A stretch of 64,000 nucleotides of DNA from Chryseobacterium defluvii. Lineage in GTDB: Bacteria; Bacteroidota; Bacteroidia; Flavobacteriales; Weeksellaceae. A program made the position numbers and the translations under genes. Positions within the stretch are counted from its first letter, which is position 1; each line of letters opens with the position of its first letter. Below the pieces are notes generated by a model. That model was not told the origin of the DNA, did not search any database, and worked only from the letters and a program-made list of their open reading frames with translations. The stretch covers positions 310,001 through 374,000 of the forward strand of contig NZ_RBXB01000001.1 of the NCBI RefSeq assembly GCF_003634775.1, given 5' to 3'. Positions 34,847 through 41,688 of the stretch are shown piece after piece.

Positions 34847-35424
34847 AAACATTAACAGAACAAAATTACAAAGAAGCTGCTGCATTACTAAAAACAGATG
34901 TAGCAACAGTTAAAGCTGTCCGGGAAGTTGAGAGTTCAGGATCCGGGTTTCTTTCCTCCGGAGAAGTAAAAATTCTATTTGAAGGACATATCTTTTGGAG
35001 TGAACTTAAGAAAAGAGGAATTGATCCCAATAAGTATATTTCCGGAAATGAAAATATACTATACCCGAAATGGGATAAATCAAAATACAAAGGCGGCCAG
35101 GCTGAACATTCAAGACTTCAACAAGCGGTAAAAATTAATCGTGAAGCTGCATTAAAATCAGCTTCTTATGGCTTATTCCAGATCATGGGATTCAATTACA
35201 AATTAGCGGGGTTCCCAGATCTTCAAGGCTTCATTAATGCAATGCTAGAAAGTGAGGGTGAACAATTGAAAGCGTTTGTAAATTTCGTTATTAATAGTGG
35301 GTTGGCCGATGAGTTAAGAAGGAAAGACTGGCAAAGTTTTGCGAAAGTCTATAATGGACCAGGTTATAAAGCCAATAAGTATGATGAGAAGCTCGCAAAA
35401 GCTTATAAAAAATTTTCAAATTAA
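34843..35424 (+). CDS. Endolysin (N-acetylmuramidase)
   Basis: 193 residues from ATG 34843, 4 bases before the spanin stop. Matches the DUF3380/N-acetylmuramidase family: REVESSGSGF (putative catalytic Glu30), an ILFEGHIFW segment, the SASYGLFQIMG core and WQSFAKVYNGPGY near the end. No signal peptide, so it depends on the holin. It degrades peptidoglycan during lysis. Confidence 0.9.
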   Translation: MKTLTEQNYKEAAALLKTDVATVKAVREVESSGSGFLSSGEVKILFEGHIFWSELKKRGIDPNKYISGNENILYPKWDKSKYKGGQAEHSRLQQAVKINREAALKSASYGLFQIMGFNYKLAGFPDLQGFINAMLESEGEQLKAFVNFVINSGLADELRRKDWQSFAKVYNGPGYKANKYDEKLAKAYKKFSN

Positions 35425-35442
35425 TTTTTTAAATATAGTACA

Positions 35443-35673
35443 ATGACAGTAAAAGCGAAATTTAAGTGTGAGTCAGTCACAAAATTTGAACAAGGTAAAG
35501 AAGTAAAGTTACATGCCGTATATGGTACAAGTGAAGAAAATAAACAATTTTCTAAGTATACACCATATGGACAGCTTTCAATTAAAATTGATAATGAAAC
35601 CGAAGCTTCTGATTATTTTGAGCCCGGCCAAGAATATTATTTAGAATTTTCAAAAGCTGAAAATAAGTCTTAA
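35443..35673 (+). CDS. Conserved phage hypothetical protein (76 aa)
   Basis: 76 residues. Begins MTVKAKFKCESVTKFEQ and contains KYTPYGQLSIKIDNETE, a pattern I recall in several phage small proteins of unknown function located near lysis genes. No membrane segment. Final gene of the + strand late operon. Confidence 0.75.
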   Translation: MTVKAKFKCESVTKFEQGKEVKLHAVYGTSEENKQFSKYTPYGQLSIKIDNETEASDYFEPGQEYYLEFSKAENKS

Positions 35674-35724
35674 CCTTTTCCCCTGAACTCGGGGGAATTA
35701 AAAAAATGAGATGTTTTTATCTAT

Positions 35725-35748
35725 CCCGGACGAGTTCCGGGATTTTTT
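35725..35748 (+). terminator. Terminator at the end of the late operon
   Basis: CCCGGA pairs with TCCGGG around a five-base loop, then ATTTTTT. A second hairpin (CCCC/GGGG around 35681-35695) lies just upstream. Together they end the late transcript. Confidence 0.85.
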
Positions 35749-35974
35749 AGAATCCATTTTGTAATTTCTCAAATTCCTTCAATGCAAATTCCTCTATTTC
35801 TTTGATTATTTTCATTCCTAATTTATTATCGAAGGCTCCCCATGAAGCGACCTGAGAAAACATCAATGGGTTTATATTGTCAATTCTATACAATACATAA
35901 GCCATATTTATATTATACAGTATATAATAACTTTCTTCATTTACTTCAAAAAAAAATCTAATTTTAGATTTCAT
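35747..35974 (-). CDS. Hypothetical protein at prophage end (75 aa)
   Basis: 75 residues, on the minus strand and convergent with the late operon. Begins MKSKIRFFFEVNEESYYILYN, has an aromatic centre and a C-terminal Lys/Glu helix; not recognised. Being the last gene before tRNA-Gln, it is probably phage-borne, possibly a lysogenic-conversion gene; that is inferred from position. Confidence 0.6.
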   Translation of the reverse strand: MKSKIRFFFEVNEESYYILYNINMAYVLYRIDNINPLMFSQVASWGAFDNKLGMKIIKEIEEFALKEFEKLQNGF

Positions 35975-36008
35975 TTTTTTTAAATATTAGTTGAAAAAAT
36001 AAGTTTGT

Positions 36009-36028
36009 GCGTATAAAACTGCGTATAA
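36009..36028. repeat. Paired GCGTATAA repeats near the prophage end
   Basis: GCGTATAA occurs at 36009-36016 and 36021-36028, 12 bases apart, between the last phage gene and the tRNA. Repeated short sites near an attachment site can be integrase arm sites; no integrase is visible to test this. Confidence 0.35.
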
Positions 36029-36032
36029 TATT

Positions 36033-36061
36033 AAAAAATCGCCCTTAAATAAAGGCGATTT
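36033..36061 (-). terminator. Terminator downstream of tRNA-Gln
   Basis: AAATCGCC (36036-36043) pairs with GGCGATTT (36054-36061). Read on the minus strand the stem is followed by a run of T, directly after the tRNA 3' end. Confidence 0.75.
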
Positions 36062-36062
36062 G

Positions 36063-36133
36063 TAGACCCACAGGGATTCGAACCCCAGATGACTGAACCA
36101 AAATCAGTAGTGTTACCGCTACACCATGGGTCT
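36063..36133 (-). tRNA. tRNA-Gln(TTG)
   Basis: On the minus strand: acceptor AGACCCA pairs with TGGGTCT, D-arm GTGT/ACAC, anticodon stem ACTGA/TCAGT with loop TTTTGGT giving anticodon TTG, T-arm with TTCGAAT loop. 71 nt, CCA not encoded. Its 3' end faces the prophage, making it the likely attachment site. Confidence 0.95.
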
Positions 36134-36154
36134 TTTTTTTCTGTTTCAGTGGTG

Positions 36155-36184
36155 CAAATTTACAGCTTTTTTCTTTTTGTACAA
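36155..36184 (-). promoter_or_regulatory. tRNA-Gln promoter
   Basis: On the minus strand TTG (36184-36182), 19 bases, then TAAATTTG (36162-36155): a full Bacteroidota promoter reading into the tRNA. It shows the tRNA transcription unit stayed intact beside the phage. Confidence 0.75.
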
Positions 36185-36236
36185 GAACTTTTTACAATTT
36201 TTTTTAAATTTACTCCACTTTTTAAGGACGGTCATT

Positions 36237-37247
36237 ATGCTTATAGACTTCAATAATCTCAAAATTAATAATTTAGACTTTGAGACAGATTTTGAAAAAA
36301 AAATCAAAAAATTTTTAGAGGAATGGTTTTCGAATACTGAAATGGTACAAATCCAGACTTCAGGATCTACCGGCACTCCAAAAGTTTTTGAAATCGAAAA
36401 AAATAGGATGATCCATTCTGCTATAATGACCTGCAATTTTCTGGGATTGAAAGAAGGGAATACGGCATTATTATGTCTGCCGGTAGAATATATCTCGGGC
36501 AAAATGATGATTGTGCGTTCTATGGAAAGAAAATTGAAACTGATCATAGCTGATCCATCATTAAAGCCTCTTGAAAATTTACAGTCCGAAATAGATTTTT
36601 GTGCGATGACACCCCTTCAGGTAGAAAATTCATTGGATAGGATACATCGGATCAGAAATCTTATTATTGGAGGAGCCGCTGTATCAGAAAGCCTTAAAAA
36701 AAGAATTTCAGGTTTTATGACTCATATTTATGAAACCTATGGAATGTCCGAAACACTTTCCCATATTGCTTTAAGGCAAATTACGCCTCAACCGGAAGAT
36801 TATTTCACTGTTTTCGAAAATATCTCTATTTCAACCGATGAGAGAGGCTGTCTGAAGATCTTTGCTCCGGAGCTCAATGCTGAGATCATTCAGACTAATG
36901 ATTTAGTTGAAATCAAAAACGAAAAACAGTTCAGGTTTTTAGGAAGAGTTGATAATGTAATCAATTCAGGAGGTGCAAAGATTTTTCCTGAACAACTGGA
37001 AGCTCTGATAAAAAGAGAAATTCCGAATGAAGCAGTAATTTCCGGAATTGAAGATGAAAGTTTGGGACAAAAATTGATATTGATTATAGAAGGAGAAGAA
37101 TCAGAAGATCTTATCAAAAAAGTTTTGGAAATTCAATTTGAGAAAAGTTTTCACAGACCTAAAGAAATTATTTTCATAGATAAAATTCCAAGGACACCCA
37201 ACGGTAAGGTGAATAGAAGAGAACTGCTTGCTCTCATTACAAAATAA
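36237..37247 (+). CDS. menE: o-Succinylbenzoate-CoA ligase
   Basis: 336 residues from ATG 36237; a longer upstream frame overlaps the tRNA and its promoter and is not used. Acyl-adenylate motifs: TSGSTGTPK (phosphate loop), YGMSET (about residue 180), and PRTPNGKVNRREL near the end with the catalytic Lys. The short length (about 340, lacking much of the usual N-terminal part) is characteristic of MenE in Flavobacteriia. It activates o-succinylbenzoate to its CoA ester in menaquinone synthesis. Other men genes are not in the window. Confidence 0.85.
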   Translation: MLIDFNNLKINNLDFETDFEKKIKKFLEEWFSNTEMVQIQTSGSTGTPKVFEIEKNRMIHSAIMTCNFLGLKEGNTALLCLPVEYISGKMMIVRSMERKLKLIIADPSLKPLENLQSEIDFCAMTPLQVENSLDRIHRIRNLIIGGAAVSESLKKRISGFMTHIYETYGMSETLSHIALRQITPQPEDYFTVFENISISTDERGCLKIFAPELNAEIIQTNDLVEIKNEKQFRFLGRVDNVINSGGAKIFPEQLEALIKREIPNEAVISGIEDESLGQKLILIIEGEESEDLIKKVLEIQFEKSFHRPKEIIFIDKIPRTPNGKVNRRELLALITK

Positions 37248-37265
37248 ATCTAGAATTCAATAATC

Positions 37266-37658
37266 ATGAAAGATTTTTCAAAAGAGCTCAGCTTTAAAAC
37301 TTCCCGCAGCAGTGGGGCAGGAGGGCAGAATGTGAATAAAGTAGAGACTTCTGTTACTGTACTCTGGAATGTTACTCAATCTGAATTTTTTAATGATGAT
37401 GAAAAGAATCTGATTCAAGCTAAATTAAAAAACAGAATCAACGCGGATGGTTTTTTATTTTTGACGGTATCAGAGAGTAGGACACAATTAATGAACAGAA
37501 ACAAAGCGATAGAGAAAATCCTTGAAATCGTTAATAAAGCACTCATCGTTCCAAAGAAAAGAGTGGCTACAAAACCGTCAAAAGCCCAAAAACAAAAAAG
37601 GCTGGATACCAAAAAGAAATTATCGGATAAAAAAGAGAACCGCCGTTTCAAATTCTAA
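37266..37658 (+). CDS. arfB: Peptide chain release factor-like ribosome rescue protein
   Basis: 130 residues with the GGQ motif SSGAGGQNVNKVETSVTV near residues 15-32 and a Lys/Arg-rich C-terminal tail, matching ArfB/YaeJ. It hydrolyses peptidyl-tRNA on stalled ribosomes and uses the basic tail to enter the empty mRNA channel. It starts 18 bases after menE. Confidence 0.87.
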   Translation: MKDFSKELSFKTSRSSGAGGQNVNKVETSVTVLWNVTQSEFFNDDEKNLIQAKLKNRINADGFLFLTVSESRTQLMNRNKAIEKILEIVNKALIVPKKRVATKPSKAQKQKRLDTKKKLSDKKENRRFKF

Positions 37659-37704
37659 TCTTTATACTGGAATAAAAACATTATTTTTGCCGAAAATTTA
37701 AATA

Positions 37705-38352
37705 ATGATTAAAAAACTAATGCTATTGGGAGCTTTTTCTGTCTCCGCTATCTCTTTTGCCCAGCAAAAATTTTCAATTCTTCCATCTGTAGGATATGCT
37801 TGGAGAACAGCCGGGACCTCTAAGCTTTTAACAGCTGAAGAAAAAGAGTATGTTAAAGGGCTTAAAAACGGTGTTAACTTCGATATTTCGGCTTACTATC
37901 ATTTGAAAGGTGATATTGCATTGGGGTTAAAATTTTCAAACTATAGTGCTTCCAGCAGCGGAAGAATTAGTATTATCGATAATAATGGGAATGTTGTGAG
38001 CGGGATGGTGAGTACAAAAGATAACATTACTTTTTTCGGACCTTCTGTTATGTACTCCAATTTTAAGGAAGCTACAAAACATAAAGTTTTTATGGATATG
38101 GCGCTAGGTGTTATTTCCTATACAACGAAAACGGGAAATGTGAAAGGGACAGGTTCTAACCTGGGTGCTGAGCTTAATTTTGCCTATCAGTATGCCATCA
38201 CCAATAACATCATGATAGGACCTAAATTTGGTTTAACGGGTGGTACATTAAATAAAATGAAGTTCAATGGAGTTACCTACGAATTTGGAGACGATCAAAA
38301 AGAAGGCTTAAGCAGAGTTTCTTTAAGTGCAGCAGCTACATTCCGTTTTTAA
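37705..38352 (+). CDS. Outer-membrane beta-barrel protein
   Basis: 215 residues with a Sec signal (IKKLMLLGAFSVSAISFA) and alternating strands ending in ASAAATFRF-like terminal Phe, as in OmpA-type or porin family barrels of Flavobacteriia. Substrate unknown. A TATTTTTG element at 37682-37689 could be the -7 box, without a clear -33. Confidence 0.82.
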   Translation: MIKKLMLLGAFSVSAISFAQQKFSILPSVGYAWRTAGTSKLLTAEEKEYVKGLKNGVNFDISAYYHLKGDIALGLKFSNYSASSSGRISIIDNNGNVVSGMVSTKDNITFFGPSVMYSNFKEATKHKVFMDMALGVISYTTKTGNVKGTGSNLGAELNFAYQYAITNNIMIGPKFGLTGGTLNKMKFNGVTYEFGDDQKEGLSRVSLSAAATFRF

Positions 38353-38378
38353 GTTTTATCTTTGCAAAAATCAAAATA

Positions 38379-39353
38379 ATGAACAAACCGATTACTGAAT
38401 TCATAGAAAAATACTATCTGCACTTTAATGCAGCAGCATTGGTAGATGCTTCTAAAGGTTATGTGGCACATCTTAAGGATGGCGGGAAAATGATGATTAC
38501 TTTGGCCGGAGCAATGTCTACTGCGGAGCTGGGTAAAATTCTTGCGGAAATGATCCGTCAAGGGAAAGTAGATTTCATCTCTTGTACGGGAGCGAATCTT
38601 GAGGAAGATTTAATGAATCTTGTTGCGCATTCCCATTATGAAAGAGTTCCTCATTACAGAGACCTTACTCCTCAGGAAGAGTGGGATTTGTTGGAAAGAG
38701 GTTTGAACAGAGTAACGGATACCTGTATTCCTGAAGAGGAAGCGTTCAGAAGATTACAAAAACATATCGTGGATATCTGGAAAGATGCAGAGGCAAAAGG
38801 AGAACGATATTTCCCGCATGAGTATATGTATAAAATGATCCTTTCCGGGGTGTTGGAACAATATTATGAAATCCCAAGAGAAAATTCATGGATGATTGCG
38901 GCAGCGGAGAAAAACCTGCCAATTGTAGTTCCGGGATGGGAAGATTCCACGATGGGTAATATTTTCGCCTCTTATTGCATTAAAGGAGAATTAAAGGCTT
39001 CTACCATGAAATCAGGAATTGAATATATGACTTACCTTGCCGATTGGTATACTAAAAACTGTGAAGGGAAAGGAGTAGGATTCTTCCAGATCGGTGGAGG
39101 AATTGCAGGAGATTTTCCTATTTGTGTGGTACCAATGTTGTATCAGGATATGGAAATGCATGATATTCCTTTCTGGTCTTATTTCTGTCAGATTTCAGAC
39201 TCAACTACCTCTTATGGTTCCTATTCGGGAGCTGTTCCGAATGAAAAAATTACCTGGGGTAAATTGGATATCACAACACCGAAATATATCGTTGAAAGTG
39301 ATGCTACTATCTGTGCACCATTGATGTTCTCTTATATTTTAGAGAATTCTTAA
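38379..39353 (+). CDS. Deoxyhypusine-synthase-like protein
   Basis: 324 residues of the deoxyhypusine synthase family: N-terminal AGAMSTAELGKILAEMIRQG, SCTGANLEEDLMNL, GIAGDFPICVVPML in the NAD-binding core, and the GAVPNEKITWGKL segment holding the Lys that forms the enzyme intermediate. Bacteria lack eIF5A, so the product is probably a polyamine (homospermidine or aminopropyl transfer), not hypusine; the exact substrate is not set by sequence. Start follows a TATCTTTG element (38357-38364). Confidence 0.85.
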   Translation: MNKPITEFIEKYYLHFNAAALVDASKGYVAHLKDGGKMMITLAGAMSTAELGKILAEMIRQGKVDFISCTGANLEEDLMNLVAHSHYERVPHYRDLTPQEEWDLLERGLNRVTDTCIPEEEAFRRLQKHIVDIWKDAEAKGERYFPHEYMYKMILSGVLEQYYEIPRENSWMIAAAEKNLPIVVPGWEDSTMGNIFASYCIKGELKASTMKSGIEYMTYLADWYTKNCEGKGVGFFQIGGGIAGDFPICVVPMLYQDMEMHDIPFWSYFCQISDSTTSYGSYSGAVPNEKITWGKLDITTPKYIVESDATICAPLMFSYILENS

Positions 39354-39378
39354 GAATAATAATTTTTTAATTATACAT

Positions 39379-39406
39379 AAACGCTTCAAACATTGAAGCG
39401 TTTTTT
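39379..39406 (+). terminator. Terminator after the deoxyhypusine-synthase-like gene
   Basis: AAACGCTTCAA pairs with TTGAAGCGTTT around a 3-base loop, followed by a T-run. Confidence 0.88.
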
Positions 39407-39501
39407 ATTTAATTTCTCGCAGATTGAGCAGATGACACAGTTTTTCAGAATAGGTTAGATATCTGTTAGAAATACTTGTCTACATTCATAGGGAAAAAAT
39501 A

Positions 39502-39648
39502 TTAATCGAGGGAATTGATTAAGACAAAGTAACGATATGCTAAAATTCCTTTTTGGAGTTTAGTAAGTTTATTGGGATCTTTGTTGCTTAGTTTTGGCAA
39601 AATGGCCTTATTGATTCTATTGAGCAACCGGAAAAAAGATTTTTTCAT
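39502..39648 (-). CDS. Small conserved flavobacterial protein (48 aa)
   Basis: Start at ATG 39648, starting MKKSFFRLLNRINKAILPKL and ending YRYFVLINSLD; a longer upstream frame has low-quality sequence. I recall a flavobacterial family with this pattern (basic N-terminal helix, then LQxAILxYRYFVxxxxLD). Function unknown. Confidence 0.72.
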   Translation of the reverse strand: MKKSFFRLLNRINKAILPKLSNKDPNKLTKLQKGILAYRYFVLINSLD

Positions 39649-39724
39649 AACTTTATATTTTGGTGCTTCTTTTTGAGTCCAAAAATAATGCAAAACACAA
39701 GTTTTCTCATTAAAATAAAGAGGT

Positions 39725-40021
39725 ATGGACGAGATTTTCAAACAACAGGTGTATGAAGTAACAAGACTTATCCCTAAAGGGCGTGTTTCTACTTATGGGG
39801 CTATTGCAAAAGCAGTGGGCTTTCCTAATCATTCACGTCATGTAGGTAAAGCAATGGGAGGATGCCCAAAAAATGTTCCGGCTCATCGTGTGATTTCAAG
39901 TTCAGGCACTTTATCTGTGCCGGAATTTCAGTCTAAGCTGGAAGCAGAAGGGCATATTATTGAAAATTTCAGAATTAAAAATTTTAAAAAATTGTTTTGG
40001 GATCCTTTAAAGGAACTGTAG
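39725..40021 (+). CDS. Alkyltransferase-like (ATL) protein
   Basis: 98 residues of the MGMT C-terminal domain: RLIPKGRVSTYGAIAKAVGFPNHSR, GKAMGGCPKN and the motif VPAHRVISSSG. The active-site Cys of MGMT (PCHR) is Ala here (PAHR), the definition of ATL proteins, which bind O6-alkylguanine and hand it to nucleotide excision repair rather than demethylating it. Confidence 0.9.
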   Translation: MDEIFKQQVYEVTRLIPKGRVSTYGAIAKAVGFPNHSRHVGKAMGGCPKNVPAHRVISSSGTLSVPEFQSKLEAEGHIIENFRIKNFKKLFWDPLKEL

Positions 40022-40393
40022 TTATTTTTTATACTCTTTCAGTTCTTCTTTTAGTTTTTCGTTTTCCTCCTTTAAAAGAGCAATATAATCCTGAAGATTC
40101 TGAATGACAGAAGTAGAAAAATTATTGAATTGAGTCATAATTGATGAAGCGGAATTGTCGTTGAACACAGGATGCTCATTATTAATTATTACTTTAGCAT
40201 CGTCGTCTTCATAAATTTCTTCTACGGAAACATCTAAAAAACGAGCAATTTTATCCCACTCATCTTTTACAATTTTTACGTCTCCACTTTCTTTTCTGCT
40301 ATAATTGGATACATCTGTAGCAATCACATCAGCAATCTGCTGTTGAGTATATCCTTTTTTCTTTCTCAGTGAGCGTAATTTTTCTTTTTGCAT
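40022..40393 (-). CDS. XRE-family transcriptional regulator
   Basis: 123 residues from ATG 40393; a longer upstream frame is hydrophobic and overlaps the operator. HTH: RKKKGYTQQQIADVIATDVSNYSRKE. The C-terminus forms a coiled coil from about residue 90 (NLQDYIALLKEENEKLKEEL). Its promoter area has three GTACAA repeats, so self-regulation is likely. A lipoprotein gene is divergent. Confidence 0.85.
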   Translation of the reverse strand: MQKEKLRSLRKKKGYTQQQIADVIATDVSNYSRKESGDVKIVKDEWDKIARFLDVSVEEIYEDDDAKVIINNEHPVFNDNSASSIMTQFNNFSTSVIQNLQDYIALLKEENEKLKEELKEYKK

Positions 40394-40420
40394 GAGGTGC
40401 TTTTTTAAACCAAGATAAAA

Positions 40421-40446
40421 GTACAATATGTACAAAGATTGTACAA
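40421..40446. promoter_or_regulatory. Three GTACAA direct repeats (operator candidate)
   Basis: GTACAA at 40421-40426, 40430-40435 and 40441-40446, just upstream of the regulator gene on the minus strand and overlapping where its -33 and -7 would be. Spacing of 9 and 11 bases suggests a repeated binding site on one helix face. Confidence 0.6.
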
Positions 40447-40534
40447 GAAAAATACAAAAAATATACAATGAAATTCTATCTTTAGGGGATTTTAGTTTTT
40501 TAGATTTGAATTGTTAACAATAAAAAAAACAACA

Positions 40535-41233
40535 ATGAGAAAAAAACTATTCGTAGCAGGAGCATGTATGCTCCTGGCTTTCCAGTCTTGTAATAACAAC
40601 GATGAATTATCCGGACAAGATCATAGCACCATTACAAAAACAGAAACCACAAATCAATCAAGTGTGAGCAGGGTGACTTCTGATTCTCAGTCCCTTTCTG
40701 GGTATGTTTCTAATCAGATCGCCACACAGACTGAGATTAAAAATTTATTAGACAATGAAACGAATGTTGATTATTCTGCTATTCAAGCAGGTCTGCAAAA
40801 TATTCAAACCATTGAAGAATTGGAATTGCTTTATAAGAATGCAAATGTTGTTCGTGCTGAGGAGCTTGTATCTTTGTATGAGGAGTTAAATTCTAATACT
40901 GAAATTTTTATAAACAGTAATCGGGATTTTTATGCTAATTATAGTGAAGAAGATAGGCTAAGGCTTTTGTCTGCTGAAATCGACTCCCAATTAAGCTATA
41001 ATGATTCGGAAACTTTTGCAAGAACAAATTGCCATGCCAATTTTGTAAAAGCATCCAAGAGGTGTATGAAAAAATTTGCAATGGAAGTGGGACTAGCTGC
41101 TATAGGGGGCATATTCACAGGAGGAACAACTGCTGTTATTGGAAGTGGCATAGCTACTGTAAATATGATCATGTGTAATGCAGATGCAGATGAAGATTAT
41201 CATGACTGCGTTCATGAAGGAGGACAACCATAA
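40535..41233 (+). CDS. Lipoprotein with Cys-rich glycine-zipper C-terminus
   Basis: 232 residues from ATG 40535; lipobox AFQSC (Cys18) after a signal peptide. The C-terminal 65 residues have a Cys pair, a Gly/Ala/Thr hydrophobic helix (VGLAAIGGIFTGGTTAVIGS) and two Cys ending. I recall similar C-termini in Flavobacteriia lipoproteins. A pore-forming or membrane-inserting role would fit a glycine-zipper helix but is not established. Confidence 0.75.
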   Translation: MRKKLFVAGACMLLAFQSCNNNDELSGQDHSTITKTETTNQSSVSRVTSDSQSLSGYVSNQIATQTEIKNLLDNETNVDYSAIQAGLQNIQTIEELELLYKNANVVRAEELVSLYEELNSNTEIFINSNRDFYANYSEEDRLRLLSAEIDSQLSYNDSETFARTNCHANFVKASKRCMKKFAMEVGLAAIGGIFTGGTTAVIGSGIATVNMIMCNADADEDYHDCVHEGGQP

Positions 41234-41250
41234 TAATTTGATTTTATCTT

Positions 41251-41553
41251 ATGAAGTTTAAATATGCTTTATTATTAATATTAGGTATGCTTGCTCTTAC
41301 CCCACTATTTGCCGGGAATAAGAATATGTATTTTATTTTTCAAATTATCTGTTTGATTATATTCGCGTTTTGTGCTATTCTGGCATGGAAGGAAAAGAAA
41401 ATAATTGACTTAGAAGTATACCTGTTTTTCTTCCTATTGTATATCTTTCGGATGTTTGACAATGACGATAAATATTTTTTTGTAGAGATCATCCTTTTTG
41501 TCGTCTTTTTCTTAATTGTTTTTTTTACATGGAGGAAAAAGGAAAAAGTATAA
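41251..41553 (+). CDS. Membrane protein (100 aa)
   Basis: 100 residues, three hydrophobic helices (about residues 3-22, 26-46, 50-90). Begins 18 bases after the lipoprotein gene and is probably co-transcribed; could be its immunity or anchor partner, though this is only position-based. Confidence 0.65.
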   Translation: MKFKYALLLILGMLALTPLFAGNKNMYFIFQIICLIIFAFCAILAWKEKKIIDLEVYLFFFLLYIFRMFDNDDKYFFVEIILFVVFFLIVFFTWRKKEKV

Positions 41554-41577
41554 AGTGAATCTTATAATAAATGAGGA

Positions 41578-41611
41578 GGCGGGCAGCGAAATTGCTCGCC
41601 TTTCAGTTTTT
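41578..41611 (+). terminator. Terminator after the lipoprotein operon
   Basis: GGCGGGCA pairs with TGCTCGCC (one G-T) then TTTCAGTTTTTT. Confidence 0.8.
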
Positions 41612-41645
41612 TAATTCTTGAGGCCTTGCAGGTATAAATTTAGCT

Positions 41646-41688
41646 ATAAGAGTTTCGGCGAAGCCAAAGGCTTCGCCGAAACTCTTAT
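41646..41688. repeat. Perfect 20-bp inverted repeat with 3-base loop
   Basis: Both 20-base arms pair exactly around AAA; the arm contains TTCGGCGAAGCC. It touches the htpG stop and has no T-run to its right, so it is not a simple terminator for the minus strand. Could protect the htpG mRNA 3' end or be a palindromic interspersed element. Confidence 0.8.

Larger units (their letters stand above)
1..36062 (+). mobile_element. Prophage (siphovirus-type), right-hand part, ending at tRNA-Gln
   Basis: A continuous run of phage genes: DNA methylases, repressor, terminase pair, portal, MuF protein, scaffold, capsid, connectors, tail tube, tape measure, tail tip, fibre, holin, spanin and muramidase, nearly all on the + strand with overlapping starts and stops. 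It stops against the 3' end of tRNA-Gln at 36063, after which only housekeeping genes occur. Integration at the 3' end of that tRNA is inferred; the left end, the integrase and the second att copy are outside the window. The long tape measure and the lack of sheath or baseplate-wedge genes point to a siphovirus. Nothing seen indicates a broken late operon, so it could be intact. Confidence 0.93.

Noticed and set aside
35682..35695. First hairpin after the late operon as an independent terminator
   Set aside because: The four-base CCCC/GGGG stem is weak and not followed by a T-run; it was treated as part of the terminator region.
36126..36236. Longer N-terminus for MenE
   Set aside because: Would start inside the tRNA and its promoter, and the added residues do not match the family.
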